DNA of 64,000 nt from assembly GCA_947630595.1 (NCBI GenBank), contig CANRIG010000002.1, positions 1-64,000 on the forward strand, given 5' to 3'. Positions 20,136 through 28,348 of the stretch are shown piece by piece. The translations under genes and the position numbers were made by a program. The notes beneath the pieces are model-generated. The model was given only the letters and a program-made list of their open reading frames with translations, had not been told where the DNA came from and searched no databases. The DNA is from an uncultured Lachnospiraceae bacterium (GTDB lineage: Bacteria; Bacillota; Clostridia; Lachnospirales; Lachnospiraceae). Position 1 is the first letter of the stretch. Every line of letters begins with the position of its first letter.

Positions 20136-21392
20136 CTATTGAATCCCCGTCTCCGCGATAATCCGGTCGCTGATCTCCTGCACGTCCTGCGACGGCGTGT
20201 AGCCGCTCTCCCCGAACAGGTACTCGTGCAGCTGCGTCACGTTGGCCGCCAGATTTACCGGCACCACGCAGTCCCCGGCCGAGATGTTGGCCGCGGTGTA
20301 GTCGAACGGGAAACCCGTGGTATCCGCGATCTCATACCGCATAGCCTTCGTCGCCAGCCCGATCAGCTCGGTGCTGCTCAAGCTCGTGGAAATGTAGGGG
20401 AACATCGTGTTGATCATGGGCACGATTCCCATGATTCCCCTGTCCTTCGCCTTCGCAAAAATCTTTTCCAGCACCGTCCGCTGACGCTCGGTGCGCCGGT
20501 AGTCCCAGCCTTCGGTGTAGCGGATGCGGCAGTAGGCCATGGCCTGGATGCCCGTCACCTGCTGATAGCCGGCCGACGACAACGGCGTATAGTCGACGCC
20601 GGTCACCTGCGAGGTCTCGACCAGATAGCCGTTGAGCCACTGCAGCTCCTCCTCGGTGATGTCCAGCTCAATGCCGCCCAGCAGATCGACCGCCTCGATG
20701 ACGGCGCTGAAATCCACGGTCACGAAATCTGTGATGTCCAGGTCGAGGTTTTTGTTGAGCATGTTGACCGAGCGCTCCGCGCCGCCACCGGCAAAGCACT
20801 CGGTGGCCTTGCGGTATTCGCCGTTCGTGTTGTCAAGGTAGGTGTCGCGGTACACGGACACCAGCTTCACCTCGCCGCTGCTCTCGTTGATGCTGGCCAC
20901 GATGATCGTGTCGCTGTTGGTGCCGCCCTCCAGCTGCCCCTCGCGCGAGTCCACGCCGAACAGCGCGATGTTGCGGTAGCCCGGCTTCCCGATGCCGCTG
21001 TTTACCAGGATATCCCGCAGCTTCACGCGGTCCATGCGGTTCAGCTGCGCAATCACGAACAGGCCCAGCGCCAGCACCAGCAATACAATAATTTCTATCG
21101 CAAAAATGAACTTTCTATGCTTTTTCTTTTTCCGTTTCCGGCCGTTCCCGGGATTCCCGGGATAACCGCCGTTCGGGTCGTAGCCAGGCTGCTGCCCGTA
21201 ATAATTCGGATCGTATCCGGGCTGCTGATTCGGGCCGTAGCCGGGCTGGCCGTAATAGTTCGGGTCATACCCCGGCTGCTGATTCGGGTCGTACCCCTGC
21301 TGGCCGTAATAGTTCGGGTCATACCCCGGCTGCCGGTTATAGTAGCCGTTCGGGTCGTAGCCCTGCTGTTTTTTATTCCTTCTCCCTGCCAT
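20136..21392 (-). CDS. LytR-CpsA-Psr (LCP) family protein with Gly/Tyr/Asn/Gln repeat N-terminus
   Basis: Single TM, ALFGVDSREG..NSDTIIVASINESSGEVKLVSVYRDTYLD, DFSAVIEAVDLLGGIELDI, YCRIRYTEGWDYRRTERQRTVL. Confidence 0.93.
   Translation of the reverse strand: MAGRRNKKQQGYDPNGYYNRQPGYDPNYYGQQGYDPNQQPGYDPNYYGQPGYGPNQQPGYDPNYYGQQPGYDPNGGYPGNPGNGRKRKKKKHRKFIFAIEIIVLLVLALGLFVIAQLNRMDRVKLRDILVNSGIGKPGYRNIALFGVDSREGQLEGGTNSDTIIVASINESSGEVKLVSVYRDTYLDNTNGEYRKATECFAGGGAERSVNMLNKNLDLDITDFVTVDFSAVIEAVDLLGGIELDITEEELQWLNGYLVETSQVTGVDYTPLSSAGYQQVTGIQAMAYCRIRYTEGWDYRRTERQRTVLEKIFAKAKDRGIMGIVPMINTMFPYISTSLSSTELIGLATKAMRYEIADTTGFPFDYTAANISAGDCVVPVNLAANVTQLHEYLFGESGYTPSQDVQEISDRIIAETGIQ
21170..21370 (-). repeat. 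Coding tandem repeat GYDPNYYGQQ(P) in LCP protein N-terminus
   Basis: Repeated ccgtaatagttcgggtcataccccggctgctgattcgggtcgta units. Confidence 0.9.
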
Positions 21393-21405
21393 AGCTTCCC
21401 CTCTC

Positions 21406-22806
21406 TCAATACGCGTTTTTGTTGATAAACCCCTTAAACGGCGTCATCAGCAGGATTTTGATATCCAGCCCTACCGTCCAGTTTTCAATATAGTACAGGT
21501 CGTGCTCGATGCGCTTTTTGATCGACGTGTTGCCGCGGTAGCCGTTGACCTGCGCCCACCCGGTCATCCCCGGGCGCACCTGATGCTTGACCATGTAGCG
21601 CGGAATCTCCTCGCGGAATTTTTCGACGAACTGCGGGCGCTCCGGCCGCGGGCCCACCAGGCTCATGTCGCCCTTGAGCACGTTGAACAGCTGCGGCAGC
21701 TCGTCGATGCTGGTGCGGCGGATGATTTTGCCGACCGGCGTCACCCGCGGGTCGTTTTTCACCGTCCAGCCCCTGCGCTCCTCCTGCTTCGACTGCACCT
21801 CCATGGAGCGGAATTTGTACATCTGAAACGGCTTGTTGTGCAGGCCCACGCGCTCCTGTTTGAAAATCAGCGGGCCCGGCGACGTCAGCTTGATCAGCAC
21901 GGCCGTGATCAGCATGACCGGCGAGAACAGTACGATCGCGATGAGCGAGCCGACGAAATCCATCACGCGCTTCACCATCATATTAAACGTGTTGGAAAGC
22001 GGGACATGACGGATGTTGATGACCGGGAGCCCCAGAATGTCCTCGGTGTACGGCTTGGTGGGGATGATGTTGGTGTAATCCGGGATGAATTTCGTGTGCA
22101 CGCCGGATTTCTCGCACATGGCCACAATCCGCTCCAGCTTGTCGTACTCGTTCAGGCCGAGCGTGATCGCAATCTCGTCCGGGTGGTTGTCCTTCAGAAT
22201 CCGCGCCAGGCTCTCGATCAGGCCCAGCACCTCCACATTGCGGTAAAACGTGCCGGCTGCCACATTGTCGTCGAGCAGGCCCAGCACCTTGTAGCCCCAC
22301 TGCGGGTTCTGCACGATGCGGTCGATGTACTCCTCGGCCGCGCGGCTGTAGCCCACCAGGATCACGTATTTCTGGTTGAGCCCGATGCGGCGCGCGTTCA
22401 TCAGCACCAGCCGCACCACGTTGCGCTCCGTCACCGTCAGGACCACGTTGAGGATCAGGAACACGCCCACCAGCAGACGGGAGGTGTCGCCCTGGCGCAT
22501 CACATAGAGGCCGGCCATGAAGGTGAGGCCGCCGATGGCGTTGGCTTTCAGGATGTTGCCGCCCTCCAGGCGCCGCCCCTGCATCCGCATGGGAGTGTAG
22601 AGATTGCACGCATAGTACAGCAGCAAAAAAAATGGCACGAGAATCACAAGTGCCATCATATAAAATTCCGCCGGAAGCACGCCGACCTCGCGCTGATTTG
22701 CCTTCGTCAGCATGATATACCACGCGATCAGATAGGATACGACGACGACAAACCCGTCCAAAACCACCTGGAGGCGGTTAAAATATTTCTGACTGTCTCT
22801 GATCAA
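21406..22806 (-). CDS. Undecaprenyl-phosphate sugar phosphotransferase (exopolysaccharide polyprenyl glycosylphosphotransferase)
   Basis: TM N-terminus, CoA-binding-like domain, C-terminal KRVMDFVGSLIAIVLFSPVM...KQERVGLHNKPFQMYKFRSM...RRTSIDELPQLFNVLKGDMSLVGPRPERPQFV. Confidence 0.96.
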   Translation of the reverse strand: MIRDSQKYFNRLQVVLDGFVVVVSYLIAWYIMLTKANQREVGVLPAEFYMMALVILVPFFLLLYYACNLYTPMRMQGRRLEGGNILKANAIGGLTFMAGLYVMRQGDTSRLLVGVFLILNVVLTVTERNVVRLVLMNARRIGLNQKYVILVGYSRAAEEYIDRIVQNPQWGYKVLGLLDDNVAAGTFYRNVEVLGLIESLARILKDNHPDEIAITLGLNEYDKLERIVAMCEKSGVHTKFIPDYTNIIPTKPYTEDILGLPVINIRHVPLSNTFNMMVKRVMDFVGSLIAIVLFSPVMLITAVLIKLTSPGPLIFKQERVGLHNKPFQMYKFRSMEVQSKQEERRGWTVKNDPRVTPVGKIIRRTSIDELPQLFNVLKGDMSLVGPRPERPQFVEKFREEIPRYMVKHQVRPGMTGWAQVNGYRGNTSIKKRIEHDLYYIENWTVGLDIKILLMTPFKGFINKNAY

Positions 22807-22835
22807 ACCCTCTCACCCCTGCAAATTTCCGGCTC

Positions 22836-23795
22836 TCAGAAGCCGGAGCATCTTCGGACGATGTTTATCCAAAGCTCCCACTGTATTTTCAGATAATGCG
22901 GCAGATTCTCCCCGCGAAACCGCACCTTTTTCTCCCTCTCACACAGGCGGACTCCCTTTCCCAGCCCCGTCACGTACTCCCGCAGATAGCCTTTCTGCGC
23001 AAAAAATATCATTTTCATCAGAAAACCGGCGGCCAGGAAGGGCAGATTCAGCAGAATCTGCGGCCACGGCATGTTTTTGTAAACCAGATACACGCTGTTG
23101 CGCGAGGAATGCCGTATCTTGAATTCGTTGTAAACGGAACCGCTGGTGGCGCTTCCCACGTGGCGCACCGCCGCCTCCGGGATATACAGGTTGCGGTAGC
23201 CGGCAATCCGCGCCCGGTAAGCCAGATCGACGTCCTCCAGATAGGCAAAGTAAGTCTCGTCAAACAGGCCGATCTCCCCGAAAACGGACATCCGGTAAAT
23301 GGCCGCCCCGGCGCAGGCGGAAAAAATGTAGCGCTGCCTGCCGTAGCGTGCCGCCGGCTTTCCTTTTCCGCAGGCGAACGCCCAGCCCAGCGCGCAGTAA
23401 TAGTCGCCGGCGTCGTCCATCCGCTCCGGATGCGCCATCTGCACCATCCGCGACGCGCCGGAAAAGCAGTCCGGATGCGCCTCCATGGCGGCGACCAGCG
23501 CTTCCACAAACTCCGGCTCGCAGACCGTGTCGTTGTTCAGCAGGATCACATACGGCGTCCGCGTCATGCGGATGCCCTCGTTCACCGCCGCGCTGAAGCC
23601 GCGGTTGCGCGCGAAGCGCCGCACCGTCACCTGCGGGTAATGCGCCTCCACAAAGTCGGCGCTGCCGTCCTCCGAGCCGTTGTCGATCAGCAGCACCGGG
23701 AAATCCCGCGCCGTCTGCCCCTGCAGCGAATCCAGGCAGTCCTTGAGATAGACGATCCCGTTATAATTCGGTATCACGACCGTTACATCCATCAT
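22836..23795 (-). CDS. Glycosyltransferase family 2
   Basis: VTVVIPNYNGIVYLKDCLDSL, LLIDNGSEDGSADFVE, FSAAVNEGIR, YVILLNNDTVCEPEFVEALV. Confidence 0.92.
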   Translation of the reverse strand: MMDVTVVIPNYNGIVYLKDCLDSLQGQTARDFPVLLIDNGSEDGSADFVEAHYPQVTVRRFARNRGFSAAVNEGIRMTRTPYVILLNNDTVCEPEFVEALVAAMEAHPDCFSGASRMVQMAHPERMDDAGDYYCALGWAFACGKGKPAARYGRQRYIFSACAGAAIYRMSVFGEIGLFDETYFAYLEDVDLAYRARIAGYRNLYIPEAAVRHVGSATSGSVYNEFKIRHSSRNSVYLVYKNMPWPQILLNLPFLAAGFLMKMIFFAQKGYLREYVTGLGKGVRLCEREKKVRFRGENLPHYLKIQWELWINIVRRCSGF

Positions 23796-23807
23796 CAGGT
23801 CATCCTT

Positions 23808-25607
23808 TTACTGTTTTTTCAGCGAATAGTCGCAGGTCTGCAGCGAGAAATTGGGATTGTAATAAGGGTCGCCCTCCCGCAGTATGCCCCGCCACCGCGT
23901 TTTCATGTAATCGATCTCCCGTTTGAAACGAATCTGCTTCTCCGGCGTGTCCTCGTAGCCGCGGGTCTTGGACTCGTAGTGGTACATCTCCACATTCGGC
24001 TCGTACACCACGAGGTAGCCCTCCCGCCGCACTCTGAGGCAGAAATCCACATCGTTGAACGCCACCGCCAGCCCCTCGTCGAAGCCGCCGGCCGCCTCCC
24101 ACGCAGCCCGGTCCACCATCATGCAGGCCGCCGTCACCGCGCTCAGATCCTGCTGCAGCATCGCCTTGCGCAGATAACCGCTGCGCTCCCGCGGCATCCC
24201 CACAAACAGGGCCCCGGCCACGCCGCCGATGCCGACGATGACGCCGGCGTGCTGAATCGTGTCGTCCGGGTAATACAGCCGCACGCCGACAATGCCCACG
24301 CCCTTTCTCATGCACTGCCCGAGCATGCGCTCCAGCCAGTCCGGCGTGATTACGGTAATGTCGTTGTTCAGACAGACGATGTAATCGCCCTTTGCAAACG
24401 TATATCCGAAATTGTTGAGCGCCGAGTAGTTGAACCCTTCTTTCCAGTACACCACCCGCACGCCGTCCCTGCCGTCGATCTCCCGGTAGTAGTCGAAGGT
24501 CTCCGGCTGCGTGCTGTTGTTCTCAACAATGATAATTTCATAATTCGTATAGGTAGACTTCCGGCGGATCGACTCCAGGCAGGCCGCCAGAGTCTCCCGC
24601 TCGTCTTTGTTGGGGATCACAATCGAAACCAGAGGCTCGCCCGGCAGCCGGTATTTCACCTGGTAAAATCCCGGGAACTTCGTGTCGGTCACCTCCGCGT
24701 CCTCCCCGCAGCGCCGGATATGCTCCAGCACCGCGCGCTTCCCCGCGTCGTAAGCGTACTGCTTGCTCAGGGGGTTGTCCGCGGTCGAAGCCGCGTGCAC
24801 CCGCCAGTGGTACAGCACCTTGGGAATATGTGCGATCCGCTCCGTCTGCTCCACGCAGCGGAACAGAAATTCGTGATCCTGCGCCCCGTCGTAAGCCGGG
24901 TCAAAGCCGCCCGTGCGCTCCGCCAGCGCCCGCCGCACGACCAGCAGGTGGCAGATGTAGTTGTTCGCCCGCAGCAGGTCCAGATTGAAATCCGGCTTCA
25001 GGTTCGGCTGGTAGCGCTCCCCGGTGCCGCCCTTTATCTTATCCTCATCCGTGTAAATCAGGTCGGCTCCGGAACGCGCAATCTCCGAGGCCACCTCGAA
25101 CAAGGCGTTCTCCGCCAGCAGATCGTCGTGGTCAAACAAAGCGATATAGTCGCCCTTCGCCATCGCCATCGCGCGGTTGGTGTTGCCGGCAAGGCCCTGA
25201 TTTTGCAGCGCCTGACGGCGGATGCGGCTGTCCCCGAGGTATTCTTCGATCACCCTCCCGGTGGTTTCCGGGTCGGTGCTGCCGTCCGCGAGGCACAGCT
25301 CCCAGTGCGGGTAGGTCTGCCGCTGCACCGACTCGATCATCTCCCGCAGGTATGGCTCCGGCGTGTTGAACACCGGCACAAGCACGCTGATCAGGGGCGG
25401 GTTGTCCCAGCGCTTCCGGCGCTGCGCCTCCAGCTCCTGCGGCGCGGGCGCCGTCTGCGCGCACCAGTCCTCATACTCGACCTCCACCTCTTCCATGCGC
25501 TCCGAAAGCCGCACCCGGAATTCCTGAAAACCGTACTGCTTCCAGTAGGAGAGGCCCTTTCTGATTGTATATGGATTCAGGCTTTTTAACACCTTGCGAA
25601 CATCCAT
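23808..25607 (-). CDS. Two-domain glycosyltransferase family 2 protein
   Basis: Two GT-A cores: ISVLVPVFNTPEPYLREMI...YIALFDHDDLL and VSIVIPNKDERETLAACL...YIVCLNNDITVITPDWLERML. Confidence 0.93.
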   Translation of the reverse strand: MDVRKVLKSLNPYTIRKGLSYWKQYGFQEFRVRLSERMEEVEVEYEDWCAQTAPAPQELEAQRRKRWDNPPLISVLVPVFNTPEPYLREMIESVQRQTYPHWELCLADGSTDPETTGRVIEEYLGDSRIRRQALQNQGLAGNTNRAMAMAKGDYIALFDHDDLLAENALFEVASEIARSGADLIYTDEDKIKGGTGERYQPNLKPDFNLDLLRANNYICHLLVVRRALAERTGGFDPAYDGAQDHEFLFRCVEQTERIAHIPKVLYHWRVHAASTADNPLSKQYAYDAGKRAVLEHIRRCGEDAEVTDTKFPGFYQVKYRLPGEPLVSIVIPNKDERETLAACLESIRRKSTYTNYEIIIVENNSTQPETFDYYREIDGRDGVRVVYWKEGFNYSALNNFGYTFAKGDYIVCLNNDITVITPDWLERMLGQCMRKGVGIVGVRLYYPDDTIQHAGVIVGIGGVAGALFVGMPRERSGYLRKAMLQQDLSAVTAACMMVDRAAWEAAGGFDEGLAVAFNDVDFCLRVRREGYLVVYEPNVEMYHYESKTRGYEDTPEKQIRFKREIDYMKTRWRGILREGDPYYNPNFSLQTCDYSLKKQ

Positions 25608-25660
25608 AGAATCCTCCGTGGGGTGGTTTTGACGGGCGTACCGTATGCAGCCGCCGTTTT

Positions 25661-26791
25661 TTACTGGCGGAAGAAATTGTGGATTTCCTCCGCTACGTGT
25701 TCCCTCTGCTCCTGCTTCAGCCCGTAGAACATCGGCAGCCGCAGCAGCCGCTCGCTCTCGACGGTCGTGTAGCGGTCCTCGCCGTGGAACCGGCCGAACT
25801 TGAGGCCCGCCGGCGCGGAGTGAAGCGGTATGTAATGGAACACGGCATGTATCTCATGCTCGCGCAGGTAGCGGATCAGCCGCGCCCGCGTCGGTTCGTC
25901 CTTTAATTTAATATAGTACATATGGGCGTTGTGCTCCGCGTAATCCGGCACGAACGGCTGCTCCAGATAACCCTCGTCCGCCAGGTCTTTCAGCGCCGCA
26001 TGATAAAAATCGTAGGTAGCCATGCGGTCGGCCCTGATCTGGTCGGCCAGCTCAAACTGCGCCCAGAGGTACGCCGCGTTCATGTCGCTCGGAAGATAGG
26101 AGGAGCCGTAATCCACCCAGCGGTACTTGTCGATCTGTCCGCGGAAGAATTTGCTGCGGTTCGTGCCCTTCTCGCGGAGGATTTCCGCCTCCTCGATCTT
26201 GTCGTCCCGCTGGAACGCCACCGCGCCGCCCTCGCCCATCGTAAAATTCTTGGTCTCATGGAAGCTGTAGCAGCCGTAGTCGCCAATCGTCCCCAGGGCT
26301 TTTCCCTTATAATAGGCATCCACGCCCTGCGCCGCATCCTCGACCACCTGCAGATTGTGCCGGCGCGCGATCTCCATGATCTCATCCATGGCGCAGGCCA
26401 CGCCCGCATAGTGCATCGGCGCAATCACTTTCGTGCGCTCAGTGATGGCGTCCTCGATCAGCCGCTCGTCTATATTCATGGTATCCGGCCGGACGTCGAC
26501 AAACACCAGCTTCGCCCCGCGCTGCACAAACGCGTCGGCAGTCGAACAGAAGGTATACGAAGGGAGAATGACCTCGTCCCCCGCGCCGATGCCCGTCAGG
26601 TGCGCGGCCATCTCCAGCCCGTGCGTGCAGGATGCCGTCAGCAGCACGTGCCGCACCTGAAAGCGCTCTTTCATCCACTCGGAACAGAGCTTTGTAAATT
26701 TCCCGTCTCCGCTGATCTTGCCCGCATCGATGGCCTGTTTTATATATTCCAGTTCTTTACCCGTAAACGGCGGTACATTAAAATCAAGCAT
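25661..26791 (-). CDS. rffA: dTDP-4-amino-4,6-dideoxygalactose transaminase (DegT/DnrJ family, RffA/WecE-like)
   Basis: MLDFNVPPFTGKELEYIKQAIDAGKISGDGKFTKLC..., SYTFCSTADAFVQRGAKLVFVDVRPDTMNIDERLIEDAI, CYSFHETKNFTMGEGGA. Confidence 0.92.
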   Translation of the reverse strand: MLDFNVPPFTGKELEYIKQAIDAGKISGDGKFTKLCSEWMKERFQVRHVLLTASCTHGLEMAAHLTGIGAGDEVILPSYTFCSTADAFVQRGAKLVFVDVRPDTMNIDERLIEDAITERTKVIAPMHYAGVACAMDEIMEIARRHNLQVVEDAAQGVDAYYKGKALGTIGDYGCYSFHETKNFTMGEGGAVAFQRDDKIEEAEILREKGTNRSKFFRGQIDKYRWVDYGSSYLPSDMNAAYLWAQFELADQIRADRMATYDFYHAALKDLADEGYLEQPFVPDYAEHNAHMYYIKLKDEPTRARLIRYLREHEIHAVFHYIPLHSAPAGLKFGRFHGEDRYTTVESERLLRLPMFYGLKQEQREHVAEEIHNFFRQ

Positions 26792-26883
26792 ACGTCTCTC
26801 TCCTCTGTATTCAAAAACGCTGCCAACCCGCGTCAAACCATAGATTGACAAATACAATAATAGTAAAATAACCGTTTTCTGTC

Positions 26884-26904
26884 AAGTCTGCCTTTCCATT
26901 CCCG
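26884..26904. repeat. Direct repeat copy 1 flanking the DUF1016 gene
   Basis: aagtctgcctttccattcccg, identical to 28244-28264. Confidence 0.95.
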
Positions 26905-27080
26905 GCAGCCTTGCCGATTCTTACTGTACTTATTTCCGTTTATTCTGACAATGCCCAATGCGGCCAGCCGGTTAAGTCAGGCGCTGAGATGATCGGAGGT
27001 GGTGGAACAAGAGCAGCGCTTATGGGATTTTTCATAGGAAAACTTTGTCCGCAGCGATAGCTTTATTCATAAAAAAATGG

Positions 27081-27086
27081 TATGAT
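27081..27086 (+). promoter_or_regulatory. Extended -10-like element (TGG-TATGAT) upstream of DUF1016 gene
   Basis: ATGGTATGAT at 27077-27086; no convincing -35. Confidence 0.4.
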
Positions 27087-27133
27087 ATCGTCGTATTCAA
27101 TAATCTAAAAGTCCCCCGGATGCGAAGAAAAAA

Positions 27134-27152
27134 TAACAGACAGTGTCTGTTA
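27134..27152. promoter_or_regulatory. Perfect 9-bp-arm palindrome upstream of DUF1016 gene
   Basis: TAACAGACA-G-TGTCTGTTA, 38 bp before the ATG at 27191. Confidence 0.65.
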
Positions 27153-27190
27153 AATTGGACATCGGGCATAATAGAAAGGAAATTCCTGTT

Positions 27191-28222
27191 ATGGAAGAAA
27201 TCGCAAAATATAACGGCATAATAAATGAAATTAAAGAAATTCTGCAAACAGCGCGGCAAAATGTGGCGCGCCAGATAAATACCGAAATTTTGACCGCTTA
27301 CTGGAATATTGGACGTATCATCGTTGAATACGAGCAGCAAAACAACGCTCGTGCAGAATACGGGTGCCAAACCCTGCGTGAAATATCAAAAGTACTTTCA
27401 CAAGAGTTCGGCAAAGGTTTTTCTGTGTCGAATATTCAATTTATGCGCAGATTCTACCAGACCTACCAAATGCAGCAGGCAGTGTCTGCTAAATTAAGCT
27501 GGTCGCATTACTGCGAGCTTCTTTCGATCTCCGACCCGGACAAGCGCAGTTTCTATGAAAAGGAAGCAGTCAATTCCGGTTGGTCGGTACGGGAAATGAA
27601 ACGTCAGATAGCGACATCTCTGTATGAAAGACTGCTGCTGTCAGACGGGAAAACAAACAAGGAAACGATACTTGCCCTTGCGCAGCACGGAATTGAAATG
27701 ATTACGCCCAGCGATATTATTAAAGATCCGTATGTATTCGAGTTTTTGGGCATACCCGAAGCAAAACCTGTTATGGAAAGCGAACTGGAAAAGGCGCTCG
27801 TAGGCCAGATCGAAAAATTCCTTTTGGAACTTGGACGCGGTTTTATGTTTGTAGGGACGCAGCAGCGCGTCACGCTCAATAATACACACTACTATGTAGA
27901 TATGGTATTTTACAACAAACCCCTCCGCGCCTATGTGCTGATCGAGTTGAAAACGGTCAAGCTTCTGCCGGAAGCAGTCGGACAGCTTAACATGTATCTG
28001 AACTACTACGCAGCAGAAGTCAACGATCCCGACGATAACCCTCCAATCGGTATCATTCTCTGTACAGACAAGGACAGCGTGGGAGCTGAATATGCGCTGG
28101 GCGGCCTTTCCAATAATATCTTTGCCTCCCGCTATACTTATGTGATTCCAAAGAAAGAGGAATTGATTGCACAAGTAGAAGCTGTCCTGAAAGAATGGCG
28201 TGAGCTGCAGAAAGAGGATTGA
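27191..28222 (+). CDS. DUF1016 / YhcG-family PD-(D/E)XK nuclease domain protein
   Basis: LTAYWNIGRIIVEYEQ, LSWSHYCELLSI.D...FYEKEAVNSGWSVREMKRQI, DMVFYNKPLRAYVLIELKTVKL. Confidence 0.94.
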   Translation: MEEIAKYNGIINEIKEILQTARQNVARQINTEILTAYWNIGRIIVEYEQQNNARAEYGCQTLREISKVLSQEFGKGFSVSNIQFMRRFYQTYQMQQAVSAKLSWSHYCELLSISDPDKRSFYEKEAVNSGWSVREMKRQIATSLYERLLLSDGKTNKETILALAQHGIEMITPSDIIKDPYVFEFLGIPEAKPVMESELEKALVGQIEKFLLELGRGFMFVGTQQRVTLNNTHYYVDMVFYNKPLRAYVLIELKTVKLLPEAVGQLNMYLNYYAAEVNDPDDNPPIGIILCTDKDSVGAEYALGGLSNNIFASRYTYVIPKKEELIAQVEAVLKEWRELQKED

Positions 28223-28243
28223 TGTCACTTTTCCAAACGTGAG

Positions 28244-28264
28244 AAGTCTGCCTTTCCATTCCCG
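28244..28264. repeat. Direct repeat copy 2 flanking the DUF1016 gene
   Basis: aagtctgcctttccattcccg, identical to 26884-26904. Confidence 0.95.
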
Positions 28265-28348
28265 CAGGTCAGTGTTACAATATTGGAAAAATGAAAGACG
28301 CTGATTATAGATGAACAGGCAGGTCGGCAGACCGGAAGGAGTTTCTCC

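Noticed and set aside
22896-25589. 897-aa plus-strand ORF opposite two glycosyltransferases
   Set aside because: Antisense shadow of the GT2 genes, no domain-like sequence.
26905-27060. Possible gene remnant between rffA and DUF1016 (MPNAASRLSQALR...)
   Set aside because: Short, frame-interrupted and without a recognisable family; not supportable without a search.
26884-28264. IS element or transposon carrying DUF1016
   Set aside because: No transposase and no terminal inverted repeats seen; 21-bp direct repeats are longer than usual target-site duplications, so only a recombination-type cassette is proposed.
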